Assembly: GCA_963829585.1 (NCBI GenBank)
Contig: CAWHJD010000027.1
Location: 156,735-220,734 of the forward strand
Source: Sva-07 sp963829585
GTDB taxonomy: Bacteria; Actinomycetota; Acidimicrobiia; Acidimicrobiales; Ilumatobacteraceae
Length of the DNA stretch: 64,000 nt
Direction: 5' to 3'
Position numbers and translations under genes: made by a program. The notes below the pieces were generated by a model. It had not been told where the DNA came from and made no database searches. It saw only the letters and a program-made list of their open reading frames with translations. Positions 24,952-33,862 of this stretch are shown here, piece after piece (position 1 is the first letter of the stretch; the number at the start of each line of letters is the position of its first letter).

Positions 24952-26217
24952 CTACGGGATGGCGCCGAACACGGCATAGAGCCCGGTCACGGCGACGAGT
25001 CCGGCACCACAGAGCACGAGCGTCAGGTCCCAGCCGGCACGGTCCCAGCTCGCCCGATGATGGTCGGGGTCGTCGTCGGGGTCGGGCCACCAGGCCGCGA
25101 CGGCGATGAAGAGTGGGAAGGCGGTGAACAGGAACCGGGGACGAGCGGTCACGGTCTCGGGGGCCAACATCAGGGCGATCACGACGGCGCAGTAGGCCAC
25201 GAGCACCCAGGAGAGCCGCACCTTCCACGCGCAGTAGATCATGGCGACGAGGGCGACGACGGAGAGCGCGGTCAACGCGTCGGTCGGCGATCCCAGGGGA
25301 TTGGTGAGGAAGTCGAACGAGTTGGTGATCGCCGTGGCGCCGAAGCTCGTTCCCTCCGACCACGCCTCGCGTTGGACCCGGAACCACACACCGCGCTCGC
25401 CGGCGGTGTGGTCGACGTACAACTGGAACCCGATGAACCCGAGTGGCGCGAGGATCGGTGCGATCAGCGACCACCAGTCGCGGTTGCGTCGTATGGCCAG
25501 GAAGCTGGCGACCGCGCATGCGCCGACGAGCGCGATGCCGTTCGGTCGCGCACCCGTCGCGACGGCGGCGAAGACGCCGGCGAGCAGCCATCGTTCGTCG
25601 ATCAGGAACCACAGACATGCTGCGGCGAGCACGATCAGCACCGCTTCGGAGTACGCGAACGACAGCACGAAGCTGCCGGGGAACACCGCGAAGAGTGTCA
25701 TGGCCCGCGCCGCGACCGACACCGAGTAGAGCCGGCGGGCGAGCAGGCCGACCAGCACGACGGCGATGGCGCCGAGCACGAAGTTGACGAAGAGGGCCGA
25801 GAACGTGTCGCCGCCCGGCAGGACGGCATTCGCGACGCGCACCGTCCACGGATAGACGGGGAAGAACGCCGCGCGTGCCTCCAGTTGTTCGTAGGTGATG
25901 TTCGCCGGGACCGAGTCGGGGTACCCGCGTCGCACGAGTTCCAGGTACCAGCGGCCGTCCCAGGACGTCAGCACGTCGGTGATGGTCTCGTAGGCGGTCG
26001 GTTCGGCGATGCCGTCCTTGCGTGCGTCGACGGCCATCTGTGATGCGCGCACGCCGGCGGCGGCGATCACGCACATCCGCGACACCACGTAGGCGGCCAT
26101 CCCGACGAACAGCGCCCGATGCCAGTTGCTCCGGTCGGAGGTGACCACGGAGTGCGCCGTCGTGGCGTCGTTCACCTGTGCGTCGTTCACCTGTGCGTCG
26201 TTCACCTGTGGGGGCAC
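24952..26217 (-). CDS. PIG-V-like / GT-C mannosyltransferase membrane protein
   Basis: This 421-residue protein has about ten helices and a WDGRWYLELVRRGYP motif in the first loop (about residues 72-86), the hallmark of GPI mannosyltransferase PIG-V and bacterial relatives. AAFFPVYPW and the GARPNGI motif are also characteristic. It should transfer mannose from polyprenyl-phosphate mannose outside the membrane, possibly supplied by the GT2 at 24120. The N-terminus is odd: three perfect copies of a 15-base unit encode QVNDA repeats, each with an in-frame GTG. The GTG at 26217 was chosen because TACCTT lies six bases upstream. Confidence 0.75.
   Translation of the reverse strand: MPPQVNDAQVNDAQVNDATTAHSVVTSDRSNWHRALFVGMAAYVVSRMCVIAAAGVRASQMAVDARKDGIAEPTAYETITDVLTSWDGRWYLELVRRGYPDSVPANITYEQLEARAAFFPVYPWTVRVANAVLPGGDTFSALFVNFVLGAIAVVLVGLLARRLYSVSVAARAMTLFAVFPGSFVLSFAYSEAVLIVLAAACLWFLIDERWLLAGVFAAVATGARPNGIALVGACAVASFLAIRRNRDWWSLIAPILAPLGFIGFQLYVDHTAGERGVWFRVQREAWSEGTSFGATAITNSFDFLTNPLGSPTDALTALSVVALVAMIYCAWKVRLSWVLVAYCAVVIALMLAPETVTARPRFLFTAFPLFIAVAAWWPDPDDDPDHHRASWDRAGWDLTLVLCGAGLVAVTGLYAVFGAIP
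26165..26209 (-). repeat. Three perfect 15-base tandem repeats at a gene start
   Basis: The unit GCGTCGTTCACCTGT occurs at 26165-26179, 26180-26194 and 26195-26209. Read on the minus strand, each unit carries a GTG followed by AAC GAC GC, so copy number changes only the length of the N-terminus and keeps frame. Confidence 0.95.
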
Positions 26218-26223
26218 GGCGAG

Positions 26224-26229
26224 AAGGTA
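26224..26229 (-). promoter_or_regulatory. Leaderless -10 element of the PIG-V-like gene
   Basis: TACCTT on the minus strand ends six bases before the GTG at 26217, matching the TACCTT and six-base spacing at 54183-54188. Confidence 0.4.
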
Positions 26230-26254
26230 GCAGCAGCGCCCGGGCTGGGCCGGG

Positions 26255-28243
26255 TCACTCGTCACCCGTGGCGGGGGGCGGATCGAGGCGTTGGTCGAGC
26301 TGGTCGAAGAGCCACGGCCAGACGAGTGCGGCGCCGGCTCGCGTGTAGTGCACGCCGTCGTATCGCACCGGGTCGCCGTCGATCTCCAACCCGTCGACGC
26401 CGTCGGGACACACGACCGACGACAGGGCGGCCACGGTGACGTCGGTGTGGCTCGACGCGACATCCTCGATCAGGGCGTTGACCGCTCGGACGCGGTCAGG
26501 GTCGCTCCGTGACGCAGTGCCGGGGTTGTCGGGTCCGGCGCCCATACAGGCGACGTCGAGCAGGACGACGGGTGCGCCGGATGAGCCCGCAGCGTCTGCC
26601 GCTTCACCGAGCGTCCGGCCGACCAACGCCTCCCACTCCGGCGACGGAAAGCGGATGTCGCGTCCGTCGACGCGATGGTCGAGAACTTCCCATGCGCCGA
26701 TCATCACGACGACGATGTCGGGTTGCAGTGCCGTGCCGAAGTCGGGCCACGCGGTCTGCCACGCGAGACAGTCGGGGTTGACGGCGTTGGTCGTGGACGA
26801 GTCCGCGTCCAGTGTCTCGCCGGGTGTGAGCGGACACCCGACCTGGACGAACGCCTGGGTGTCCCAGTCGGGTCGCGTCGAAGGGTCGAGTTGCTGGGCG
26901 AGCGAGTACGCCGCCGAGTCGCCGAGGAGCAGGACCCGTCGACGGTCCGACGGCAGGTTCGTCGGGTCGCCGGTCCTGTTCGGTTCGTCCGCGTCGGCGA
27001 CCACGCCGTTCGGTGGGGTCGTCGACGCCGGGTCGTCGAGGTTCGGGAAGATCGCAGCCGTGGGCGCGAGCCGGCGGTCGGCCGGCGTCGTCAGCGCGAC
27101 GAATCCGAGCCCGGCCACCACACATGCCCCGATGCTCCATGCGCCGACCAATCTCCTCGACGGTGCATTCGATCGCCGGACGGGGGATTCGACGAATCGG
27201 AAGCTGATCTCGGCGAGAGCAAGGGTGATGGCGACCTGCACGACGATCAGCGGTGTGCCGCTCAGCCCGATGTCGATCGATGCGCCGACGAACACGATCA
27301 CCGGCCAGTGCCACAGGTAGATGCCGTACGAGCGTTGGCCGATCCACGTCAGCGGTTGGCGTCCCATCCAGCCCAGGGCTGCATCGGGACGCGGGCTGGC
27401 GGTGCCGAGCACGACGACGGCGGCGACGATCGAGATGGCGAAGAGCCCGCCGCGATACAGCCAACCACTCGTGTCGTGGATGGTGGCGGCGAGCACGACG
27501 AGCACGACCAGTGCCGCAGAGAACGGCAGCCGCAGTCTCCGACGCTCCGCCACGGCGATCAGGTCGGGGAAGAGCTCGACGAGCCACGCGAGGGCGGCGC
27601 CGATCAGCAGGTGCTGGGCGCGTGTGTCGGTGCCGAAGTAGGCACGTGACGGATCGGTGGGTTCGAACATGATCGCCATCAGACCGGCCGAGACGACGGC
27701 GGCAGCGATGACGGATGCAGCCGCGATTCCCGCGCCTCGACGAAGGCGTGCGGCGAGTGCGACGAGCCCGACCATGGCGATGGGCCACAGCAGATACCAC
27801 TGCTCCTCGACGGCCAACGACCACGTGTGCAACAGCGGGCTCGGGCCGAGCGCAGCCTCGAAGTAGGACTGCTGGTCGAACACGAATCGCCAGTTGGCCA
27901 CATAGGCCAGCCCCGCGATCGCGTCGAGACGAACGGAGTTCCACTGTTCGGGCAGCCCCCATCGACGCGTTGCGACGAGCGTGGCGGCGATCATCACCAC
28001 GAGGGCCGGCACGAGCCGTTTGAACCGGCGCACCCAGAACTCGCCGAGGGCGATGCGGCCTGTCGTCGATCGCTCGTCGAGGAGGAGACGCGTGATGAGG
28101 AAGCCGGAGATCACGAAGAAGATGTCGACACCGATGAATCCGCCGGTCGCCCAACCGAGTTCGAGGTGGTACGCGACCACCAACGCCACGGCGAGCGCCC
28201 GCAGGCCATCGAGGGCCGGGAGGTGGGGGAGTCGACGGGACAT
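26255..28243 (-). CDS. Acyltransferase-3 with C-terminal SGNH domain (OatA-like)
   Basis: The 662-residue protein has an N-terminal acyltransferase-3 domain of about ten helices (residues 1-360; DGLRALAVALVVAYHLE with the conserved His, FFVISGFLITRLLL, RRFKRLVPAL, TWSLAVEEQWYLLWP, YGIYLWHWPV). It then has a single linker and a periplasmic SGNH hydrolase domain. LLGDSAAY provides the Ser nucleophile, and YDGVHYT near the C-terminus the Asp and His. This two-domain plan O-acetylates peptidoglycan or surface glycans: the membrane part moves the acyl group across and SGNH transfers it. Monocistronic; the acceptor is unknown. Confidence 0.88.
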   Translation of the reverse strand: MSRRLPHLPALDGLRALAVALVVAYHLELGWATGGFIGVDIFFVISGFLITRLLLDERSTTGRIALGEFWVRRFKRLVPALVVMIAATLVATRRWGLPEQWNSVRLDAIAGLAYVANWRFVFDQQSYFEAALGPSPLLHTWSLAVEEQWYLLWPIAMVGLVALAARLRRGAGIAAASVIAAAVVSAGLMAIMFEPTDPSRAYFGTDTRAQHLLIGAALAWLVELFPDLIAVAERRRLRLPFSAALVVLVVLAATIHDTSGWLYRGGLFAISIVAAVVVLGTASPRPDAALGWMGRQPLTWIGQRSYGIYLWHWPVIVFVGASIDIGLSGTPLIVVQVAITLALAEISFRFVESPVRRSNAPSRRLVGAWSIGACVVAGLGFVALTTPADRRLAPTAAIFPNLDDPASTTPPNGVVADADEPNRTGDPTNLPSDRRRVLLLGDSAAYSLAQQLDPSTRPDWDTQAFVQVGCPLTPGETLDADSSTTNAVNPDCLAWQTAWPDFGTALQPDIVVVMIGAWEVLDHRVDGRDIRFPSPEWEALVGRTLGEAADAAGSSGAPVVLLDVACMGAGPDNPGTASRSDPDRVRAVNALIEDVASSHTDVTVAALSSVVCPDGVDGLEIDGDPVRYDGVHYTRAGAALVWPWLFDQLDQRLDPPPATGDE

Positions 28244-28379
28244 GTGGGGTCGATGACGTCGCGGGTTCCCGCAGCGTCGAGCGAACGCTACTGGCACCAT
28301 CGTTCGGGACGAACGGTGTGCCGCTCGTTGCGGCGATGTCAATCCGGCGGGATGACGCGTGGGCGTGGTCGACACTTTG

Positions 28380-28385
28380 TACAGT
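28380..28385 (+). promoter_or_regulatory. Leaderless -10 element of the xanthine-dehydrogenase-type operon
   Basis: TACAGT eight bases before the ATG at 28394 (five before an in-frame GTG at 28391). It is identical to the hexamer of the methyltransferase operon at 6533. Confidence 0.45.
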
Positions 28386-28393
28386 CACGCGTG

Positions 28394-29257
28394 ATGCCCG
28401 TTCACGTCCCAGACTCCGTCGACACTGCCGTCGCGTTCCTGGCGCAGGACCCGACGGCAACCGTCCTCGCCGGGGGGACCGACCTGATGGTCGAGGTCAA
28501 CGACGGCCATCGCCGCCCCGATGGGAGTGTCGTGGTGGTGAACCGCATCACCGAACTGCGATCGTGGCGCCGTGACCAGTCGGGAACGTCGGTCACGATC
28601 GGAGCGGCGGTGAGTTACCGGGAAATCGAGACCGGCCCCCTCGGCGGGATGTTCCCGGCGCTCGGGCAGGCTGCACGGACGGTCGGGTCTCCCCAGATCC
28701 GCAACGCCGCGACGCTCGGCGGCAATCTCGCGACGTGCTCTCCGGCCGGCGACGGCCTGCCGGTGCTGGCTGCACTCGACGCGACGGTCGAGCTCGCATC
28801 GGCGGCAGGTCGTCGCACGATGCCGGTGAGTGAGTTCATGGTCGGTGTGAAACGCACCGCGCTGATGCCGGGCGAGATGATCGTGTCGATCACGTTGCCG
28901 TTGATCGCCGGATGGCAGGGCTACGCGAAGGTGGGCGTACGCAACGCGATGGTGATTGCCGTGGCCAGCGTGTGCGTGGTGCTCGACCCCGTCCGCCGCA
29001 GCGTCGCCGTGGCGCTCGGCTCGGTCGGGCCGACCGTGCTGCGCTGCCCCGAGGCCGAACAGCAGCTCGAATCCGCGATCGACTTCGCGACCTTCGAGGT
29101 CGCACCGGCCGATCTCGCCCGATTCTCCGAACTGGTCTCGATGGAGAGCCGTCCCATCACCGATCACCGCTCGAGTGCCGATTACCGGCGCCACGCCGTC
29201 GGCGTGCTCGCCAGACGGCTGGTGCGACGAGCATCGAGCGCGGAGGTGGCCGCATGA
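28394..29257 (+). CDS. Molybdopterin hydroxylase FAD-binding subunit (XDH/CoxM type)
   Basis: The 287-residue protein is the medium subunit of a xanthine-dehydrogenase-family enzyme, which passes electrons from the iron-sulfur clusters to NAD or another acceptor through FAD. VLAGGTDLMVEV (about residues 25-36) and NAATLGGNLATCSPAGD (about 105-121) are the two FAD-binding motifs. MPVSEFMVGVKRTALMPGEMIVSI is the conserved middle. Its end overlaps the next gene by ATGA. Gene order FAD, Fe-S, Mo is that of many bacterial purine or aldehyde hydroxylases. Confidence 0.88.
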   Translation: MPVHVPDSVDTAVAFLAQDPTATVLAGGTDLMVEVNDGHRRPDGSVVVVNRITELRSWRRDQSGTSVTIGAAVSYREIETGPLGGMFPALGQAARTVGSPQIRNAATLGGNLATCSPAGDGLPVLAALDATVELASAAGRRTMPVSEFMVGVKRTALMPGEMIVSITLPLIAGWQGYAKVGVRNAMVIAVASVCVVLDPVRRSVAVALGSVGPTVLRCPEAEQQLESAIDFATFEVAPADLARFSELVSMESRPITDHRSSADYRRHAVGVLARRLVRRASSAEVAA

Positions 29258-29751
29258 ACCAGAACAGCCACGACAGCGACCACTACGTCCTCGACGTCAA
29301 CGGCGCTCCGCGGGAGGTCACCGATTCGTGGCTGGGCGAGAGCCTGCTCGACGTGTTGCGCGACCGGTTGGGTCTGATGGGCACGAAGGGTGCCTGCGAG
29401 CAGGGTGAATGCGGTTCGTGCAGTGTGATGGTCGACGGCCTGCTGGTGTGTTCCTGCCTGGTGATGGCGGCGAGTGCGGTCGGCCAACCGATCGTGACCA
29501 TCGAAGGGATTGCCCCGGTCGGCTCACCGTCGGACGTGCAGGCGGCGTTCGTCGAAGCGGGCGCGGTGCAATGTGGATTCTGCACGCCGGGGCTGATCAT
29601 GGCGGTCCACGACCTGCTCGAGCGCAACGGCCGGCCGAGCGAGACCGAGATCCGTGAGGAACTTGCCGGCAACGTCTGTCGCTGCACCGGGTACGGCCGC
29701 ATCATCGACGCCGTCCAGCGTGTCGCCGTCGAACGCAGGGGGGCGTCATGA
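29254..29751 (+). CDS. Molybdopterin hydroxylase 2Fe-2S subunit (XDH/CoxS type)
   Basis: The 165-residue small subunit carries two 2Fe-2S clusters. The plant-ferredoxin-like cluster uses CEQGECGSC and a downstream Cys (LLVCSC), about residues 50-72. The second uses CGFC and CRC (about 109-150). Both motifs are complete. It shuttles electrons from the molybdenum centre to the FAD subunit. ATGA overlaps on both sides couple its translation to the neighbouring subunits. Confidence 0.9.
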   Translation: MNQNSHDSDHYVLDVNGAPREVTDSWLGESLLDVLRDRLGLMGTKGACEQGECGSCSVMVDGLLVCSCLVMAASAVGQPIVTIEGIAPVGSPSDVQAAFVEAGAVQCGFCTPGLIMAVHDLLERNGRPSETEIREELAGNVCRCTGYGRIIDAVQRVAVERRGAS

Positions 29752-32069
29752 CGATCACCGAGGCTCCCAGCGTCGGCGCGTCGACCCGTGCCGGCACGAT
29801 CGGCACGTCGTCGCCACGTCCCGACGGCATCGCCAAGGTCCAGGGATCGTTCGAATTCTCGTCCGATCTGTCGGCCGACGGCTGCCTGTGGGGTGCCACC
29901 CTGCGCTCGCCCCACCCGTACGCCAGGATCCGGTCCATCGATGTCAGCGCGGCGTGGAAGATCGACGGCGTCGAGGCCGTGATCACCGCGAGTGACGTAC
30001 CCGGCAAGCTCACCTATGGCCTGATCAGCCAGGACCAGCCGGTGTTCGCCGCCGACGTCGTTCGGTACGTGGGCGAGCCGGTGGCCGCGGTCGCCGCCGA
30101 TCATCCCGAAACCTGTCGACGAGCGCTCGAGGCGATCGTGGTCGACTGGGAACTGCTCGATCCTCTGCTCGACCCCGAGGCGGCGATCGACGGGAGCCAC
30201 CCACCGATCCACCCCGACGGCAACCTCATCCGGCACCAGCGCATCGTGACCGGCGACCTGACGCTGAGTGGCGACGTCGTCGTCGAGGGGACCTACGAGA
30301 TCGGGATGCAGGATCAGGCGTTCCTCGGGCTCGAGGCGGCGCTCGCCGTCCCGGACCCCGGTGGCAGGGGCGTCGAACTGCACGTCGCCACGCAGTGGCT
30401 GCACGAGGACCGGGCTCAGATCGCCGCGTGTCTCGACCTGCCGGTCGACTCGGTCCGCCTCGTGCTCGGCGGTGTCGGCGGGGCGTTCGGCGCACGTGAG
30501 GACATCAGCCTGCAGGTGCACACATGCCTGCTCGCACTGCGGCTCGGCCGCCCCGTGAGGATCGCCTACAGCCGTGCCGAGAGTTTCCTGGGTCACGTGC
30601 ACCGTCACCCGGCGACGATCTGGATGCGTCATCACGCCACGTCCGACGGCGAGATCGTCAAGATCGAGGCCCGCATGGTCCTCGACGGTGGTGCGTACGC
30701 CTCGACGTCGTCGGCGGTGTTGATCAACGCGGTCACGCACGCGCAGGGCCCGTACCGGTGCGCGAATGCGGTCGTCGACGGCTATGCCGTGCGTACCAAC
30801 CACCTGCCGTGCGGCGCGATGCGCGGATTCGGCGTGGTGCAGGCCTGCTTCGCCCACGAGTCACAGATGGACAGGCTGGCGCTCGCGTGCGGCATCGATC
30901 CGGTCGAGATCAGGATTCGCAACGCGATGCGAACGGGCGACCTGCTGATCACCGGTCAGCCGGTCCTGAACGTGGCCCCGGTCGAGCAGTGCATCCGTGA
31001 CACGGCGGCCCTCCCGATGCCCGATGCGCCCATCGGCGGTCACCTGAGCGCGGAGGGCGTCGTCGACGCGATGCGGCTCCCCGGGGGAGCGGGCCGTACC
31101 GCCGACCGGCCCGACATCGTGCGGGGCGTCGGTTGGGGGGTGGCGATCAAGAATCTCATGTACTCGGAGGGCTTCGACGACTACGCCACTGCTCGGTGTC
31201 GACTGTCGAACGGGGTCGCCACGCTCAAGTTCGCCACCTCGGAGGTCGGCCAGGGGTTCGTCACGATCGCGCCACAGATCGCCCGCACGATCCTCGGCGT
31301 CGACGAGGTGCTCCTCGATCGCATCGACACCCAGGTCGGGTCGGCGGGCTCGACGTCGGCCTCGCGTCAGACCTGGATGAGCGGGGGAGCGGTCGATGCG
31401 GCATGTCGAACCGTGCGTGAGCGGATGTTCGAACACCTCGGCCGCCTGCACGGCATCGATCCGATCCGTCTCGCGGTGCAGGAGACCGACGTCGTCGACA
31501 CGGTGTCCGGTTGGCGCATCTCGGTGGCCGACGCAACTGCTGGTGTCGAGTTCGACGAGACGGTGGAGTACCGGCATCCGCCGACCGAGGAACTCGACGA
31601 GAACGGCCAGGGCAACTGCCACACGGCGTTCGGATTCGTCGCGCATCGCGCCGTCGTCGACGTCGACCCCGAGCTCGGGCTGGTGAAGGTCGTACAGGTC
31701 GCCACCGCGCAGGACGTCGGGCGGGCGCTGAACCCGCTGTCGGTGCTCGGACAGATCGAGGGCGGCATCGCCCAAGGGCTCGGGCTGGCCGTGATGGAGG
31801 AGATCATCCAGACCGACGGCGTGATCCGCAACGGCAACTTCACCGACTATCTGTTGCCGACGTTCCTCGACATGCCCGACGTCGTGGCGACGTTGATCGA
31901 GCAGCCGGATCCGCACGCTCCGCTCGGCGCGAAGGGCGTCGGTGAAGCACCGTGCATCTCGTCGACACCGGCGATCGTCAACGCGATCCGTGACGCCCTG
32001 CGACGCGCCGACGGCGTCGGTCGACCCATCGATCGCGTGCCCGTCCGCCCCGGCGACATCTGCCTCTGA
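29748..32069 (+). CDS. Molybdopterin hydroxylase catalytic subunit (xanthine dehydrogenase type)
   Basis: This 773-residue large subunit binds molybdopterin-cytosine dinucleotide and hydroxylates the substrate. Visible motifs are DGIAKVQG near the start, the LRSPHPYARI strand, GGVGGAFGARED (about residues 240-251), PCGAMRGFG and the C-terminal GAKGVGEAP, whose Glu is the catalytic base. The active-site loop lacks the VAYRCSFR signature of CO dehydrogenase, so a purine, N-heterocycle or aldehyde substrate is more likely. It completes a three-gene operon. A phosphoribosyltransferase and several amide hydrolases nearby favour purine-type catabolism, though this is inference. Confidence 0.85.
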   Translation: MTITEAPSVGASTRAGTIGTSSPRPDGIAKVQGSFEFSSDLSADGCLWGATLRSPHPYARIRSIDVSAAWKIDGVEAVITASDVPGKLTYGLISQDQPVFAADVVRYVGEPVAAVAADHPETCRRALEAIVVDWELLDPLLDPEAAIDGSHPPIHPDGNLIRHQRIVTGDLTLSGDVVVEGTYEIGMQDQAFLGLEAALAVPDPGGRGVELHVATQWLHEDRAQIAACLDLPVDSVRLVLGGVGGAFGAREDISLQVHTCLLALRLGRPVRIAYSRAESFLGHVHRHPATIWMRHHATSDGEIVKIEARMVLDGGAYASTSSAVLINAVTHAQGPYRCANAVVDGYAVRTNHLPCGAMRGFGVVQACFAHESQMDRLALACGIDPVEIRIRNAMRTGDLLITGQPVLNVAPVEQCIRDTAALPMPDAPIGGHLSAEGVVDAMRLPGGAGRTADRPDIVRGVGWGVAIKNLMYSEGFDDYATARCRLSNGVATLKFATSEVGQGFVTIAPQIARTILGVDEVLLDRIDTQVGSAGSTSASRQTWMSGGAVDAACRTVRERMFEHLGRLHGIDPIRLAVQETDVVDTVSGWRISVADATAGVEFDETVEYRHPPTEELDENGQGNCHTAFGFVAHRAVVDVDPELGLVKVVQVATAQDVGRALNPLSVLGQIEGGIAQGLGLAVMEEIIQTDGVIRNGNFTDYLLPTFLDMPDVVATLIEQPDPHAPLGAKGVGEAPCISSTPAIVNAIRDALRRADGVGRPIDRVPVRPGDICL

Positions 32070-32092
32070 CCTGCCTCTGACCTGCCTCTGAC
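32060..32092 (+). repeat. Three 11-base tandem repeats across a stop codon
   Basis: CTGCCTCTGAC occurs at 32060-32070, 32071-32081 and 32082-32092. The TGA in the first copy is the stop codon of the catalytic subunit gene, so the later copies are untranslated. Confidence 0.95.
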
Positions 32093-32156
32093 GTCCAAGA
32101 TGTGTCACGGACACGTCGTGTTCATGGGAAATGTCGGAGGACATGCTGCGTGCGGC

Positions 32157-32162
32157 TAGCTT
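32157..32162 (+). promoter_or_regulatory. Leaderless -10 element of the phosphoribosyltransferase gene
   Basis: TAGCTT eight bases before the ATG at 32171, no ribosome-binding site. This favours 32171 over an ATG at 32192. Confidence 0.45.
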
Positions 32163-32170
32163 CGGTTCGC

Positions 32171-32668
32171 ATGCCGGACGAGCGCGAGATCATGACCTGG
32201 GACATCTTCGGAGCGGCGTCCCGAGACCTGGCGCAGATGGTGGTCGACAGCTGTTACGAGCCGGACATGGTTCTCGCCATCGCTCGCGGCGGGCTGTTGA
32301 TCGGCGGAGCGATCGGCTACGCGCTGTCGGTCAAGAACGTCTACACGATGAACGTCGAGTTCTACACCGGTGTCGACGAGCGCCTCGAGGTGCCGCGGAT
32401 CCTTCCGCCCGCGCCCGACTTCGTCGACGTGTCCGACGCTCGCATCCTGATCGTCGACGACGTGGCGGACACGGGGCACACCTTGCGCTCTGTTCAGGAG
32501 TTCTGTGCGGGCAAGGTCGCCGAGGTGCGTACCGGGGTGCTGTACGAGAAGTCGCACTCGTTGGTGAAGTGCGACTACATCTGGAAGCGCACGGACATGT
32601 GGATCAACTTCCCGTGGAGTGACAAGGATCCCGTCGCCAAACGCGAGTGGACGGTCAAGGACGCCTGA
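32171..32668 (+). CDS. Phosphoribosyltransferase, purine-salvage-like
   Basis: The 165-residue type I phosphoribosyltransferase has the PRPP loop RILIVDDVADTGHTL (residues 91-105) and the upstream AIARGGLLIGGAIG (about 37-49) that binds pyrophosphate. Length and sequence resemble xanthine or hypoxanthine phosphoribosyltransferases rather than pyrimidine enzymes, but base specificity cannot be read. Its position just after a xanthine-dehydrogenase-type operon suggests salvage of the same class of bases. It is convergent with the protease gene at 32696. Confidence 0.75.
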   Translation: MPDEREIMTWDIFGAASRDLAQMVVDSCYEPDMVLAIARGGLLIGGAIGYALSVKNVYTMNVEFYTGVDERLEVPRILPPAPDFVDVSDARILIVDDVADTGHTLRSVQEFCAGKVAEVRTGVLYEKSHSLVKCDYIWKRTDMWINFPWSDKDPVAKREWTVKDA

Positions 32669-32695
32669 CCCGGCTGCCCGGATCCGCTGTCAGGA

Positions 32696-33775
32696 TCAGG
32701 TCGCAGCTGCGCTCGGGAAGGCGGTGCGCTGAGCCTGGCGGAGACGCTCCTCGAGGCGTCTCGGCGGCACGATGCCGAGGAGTTTCTCGTCGCTCCACAC
32801 GGTGAGGACCTGCCGACGAGCGTCGAGACGGGGCAGGACGGCGCTGAGGTCCTCGTCGGGTGATGCCTTCGGCAGGGCATTGAACGGCACCATCAGCTCG
32901 GTGAGCATCACGAGCGGCCGTCGGTCGTACGGGATGGCCCACAGCTGCTCCTCCATCACGAGGCCGTCGAGCCGACCGGCGTCGTCGAGGACCGCAACGG
33001 CGCCCGCACTGCCGAGGCGCTGACGCTGCTCGATCATGGAGTCGGCGTCCATGTCGGTGCCTGCCTGCGCGACCCCGAACCAGGTGAGGTCACGGACCTT
33101 GATGCCCTCGAGCTGCTCACTGATGTACGACGACATGATCTCGGCGCGGGCGTTCGTCGCGATGAACACACCGGTGATCATGATGAACACACCGAGCTGA
33201 CCGTTGAGCATGAGCGCCACGCCGAAGGCGGCAATACCCCAGCCGAGGATCCGGCCGGCATTGCCCGCGTCGCGCATCGCCCGGTACTTGTCGCCGGTAC
33301 GCGCCCACCGGTACGCCCGCAGGACGCGACCACCGTCGAGCGGGGCGCCCGGCAGCATGTTGAACACGGCGAGAATCAGATTGACGAAGCCGATCCACGC
33401 GAGGGGCTGTGACTGCAGCCCCATGCCGGCGGCGAACGAGATGACACCGATCGCGAGGCTCACGGCGGGGCCCGCAAGGGCGATGAGTCCGTCGGCTTTC
33501 GGCGTCGGTGGTTCCCGATCGAGATGAGCGACGCCGCCGAGCGCCCAGAGGTCGATCGACCGCGTCTGGACGCCGTACCGACGGGCAACGAGCGCATGAC
33601 CGAACTCGTGGGCGAGAATCGAACCGAAGAACGCCACCGTGGCGATGATCCCCGCGACGAGGCCGAGCTGTGTGGTGAGACTGACCCCGAACAGCACGGT
33701 GATCAGCGCCATGCTCCAATGGGCACGCACGGGGATCCCGGCGTAGGTACCCAAACGCATCGAACCAGTGGTCAT
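32696..33775 (-). CDS. Site-2-protease family zinc metalloprotease with CBS domains
   Basis: The 359-residue M50 peptidase has membrane helices at about 20-50, 90-130 and 175-205. The zinc site is H56-E57-F58-G59-H60 together with NMLPGAPLDGGRVL in a later helix, whose Asp is the third ligand. A C-terminal cytosolic part (about 225-350) resembles a CBS pair that could bind nucleotides. This matches the SpoIVFB/Rip3-like group that cleaves membrane-bound regulators. A GAAAGGAG ribosome-binding site stands upstream of the ATG. The substrate is unknown. Confidence 0.85.
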   Translation of the reverse strand: MTTGSMRLGTYAGIPVRAHWSMALITVLFGVSLTTQLGLVAGIIATVAFFGSILAHEFGHALVARRYGVQTRSIDLWALGGVAHLDREPPTPKADGLIALAGPAVSLAIGVISFAAGMGLQSQPLAWIGFVNLILAVFNMLPGAPLDGGRVLRAYRWARTGDKYRAMRDAGNAGRILGWGIAAFGVALMLNGQLGVFIMITGVFIATNARAEIMSSYISEQLEGIKVRDLTWFGVAQAGTDMDADSMIEQRQRLGSAGAVAVLDDAGRLDGLVMEEQLWAIPYDRRPLVMLTELMVPFNALPKASPDEDLSAVLPRLDARRQVLTVWSDEKLLGIVPPRRLEERLRQAQRTAFPSAAAT

Positions 33776-33862
33776 GACGGACAGTGCTCCTTTCGGCGAG
33801 CACCTGTTGGAACCGTACGTCAGGAGTCCGTATTCCGCCGGACGGGTGGCTGCGCCGCCCGA

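Noticed and set aside
29748..32069. Aerobic carbon monoxide dehydrogenase for the three-subunit hydroxylase
   Set aside because: The catalytic subunit lacks the VAYRCSFR active-site loop of form I CO dehydrogenase, so a xanthine-dehydrogenase-type enzyme is the better call.
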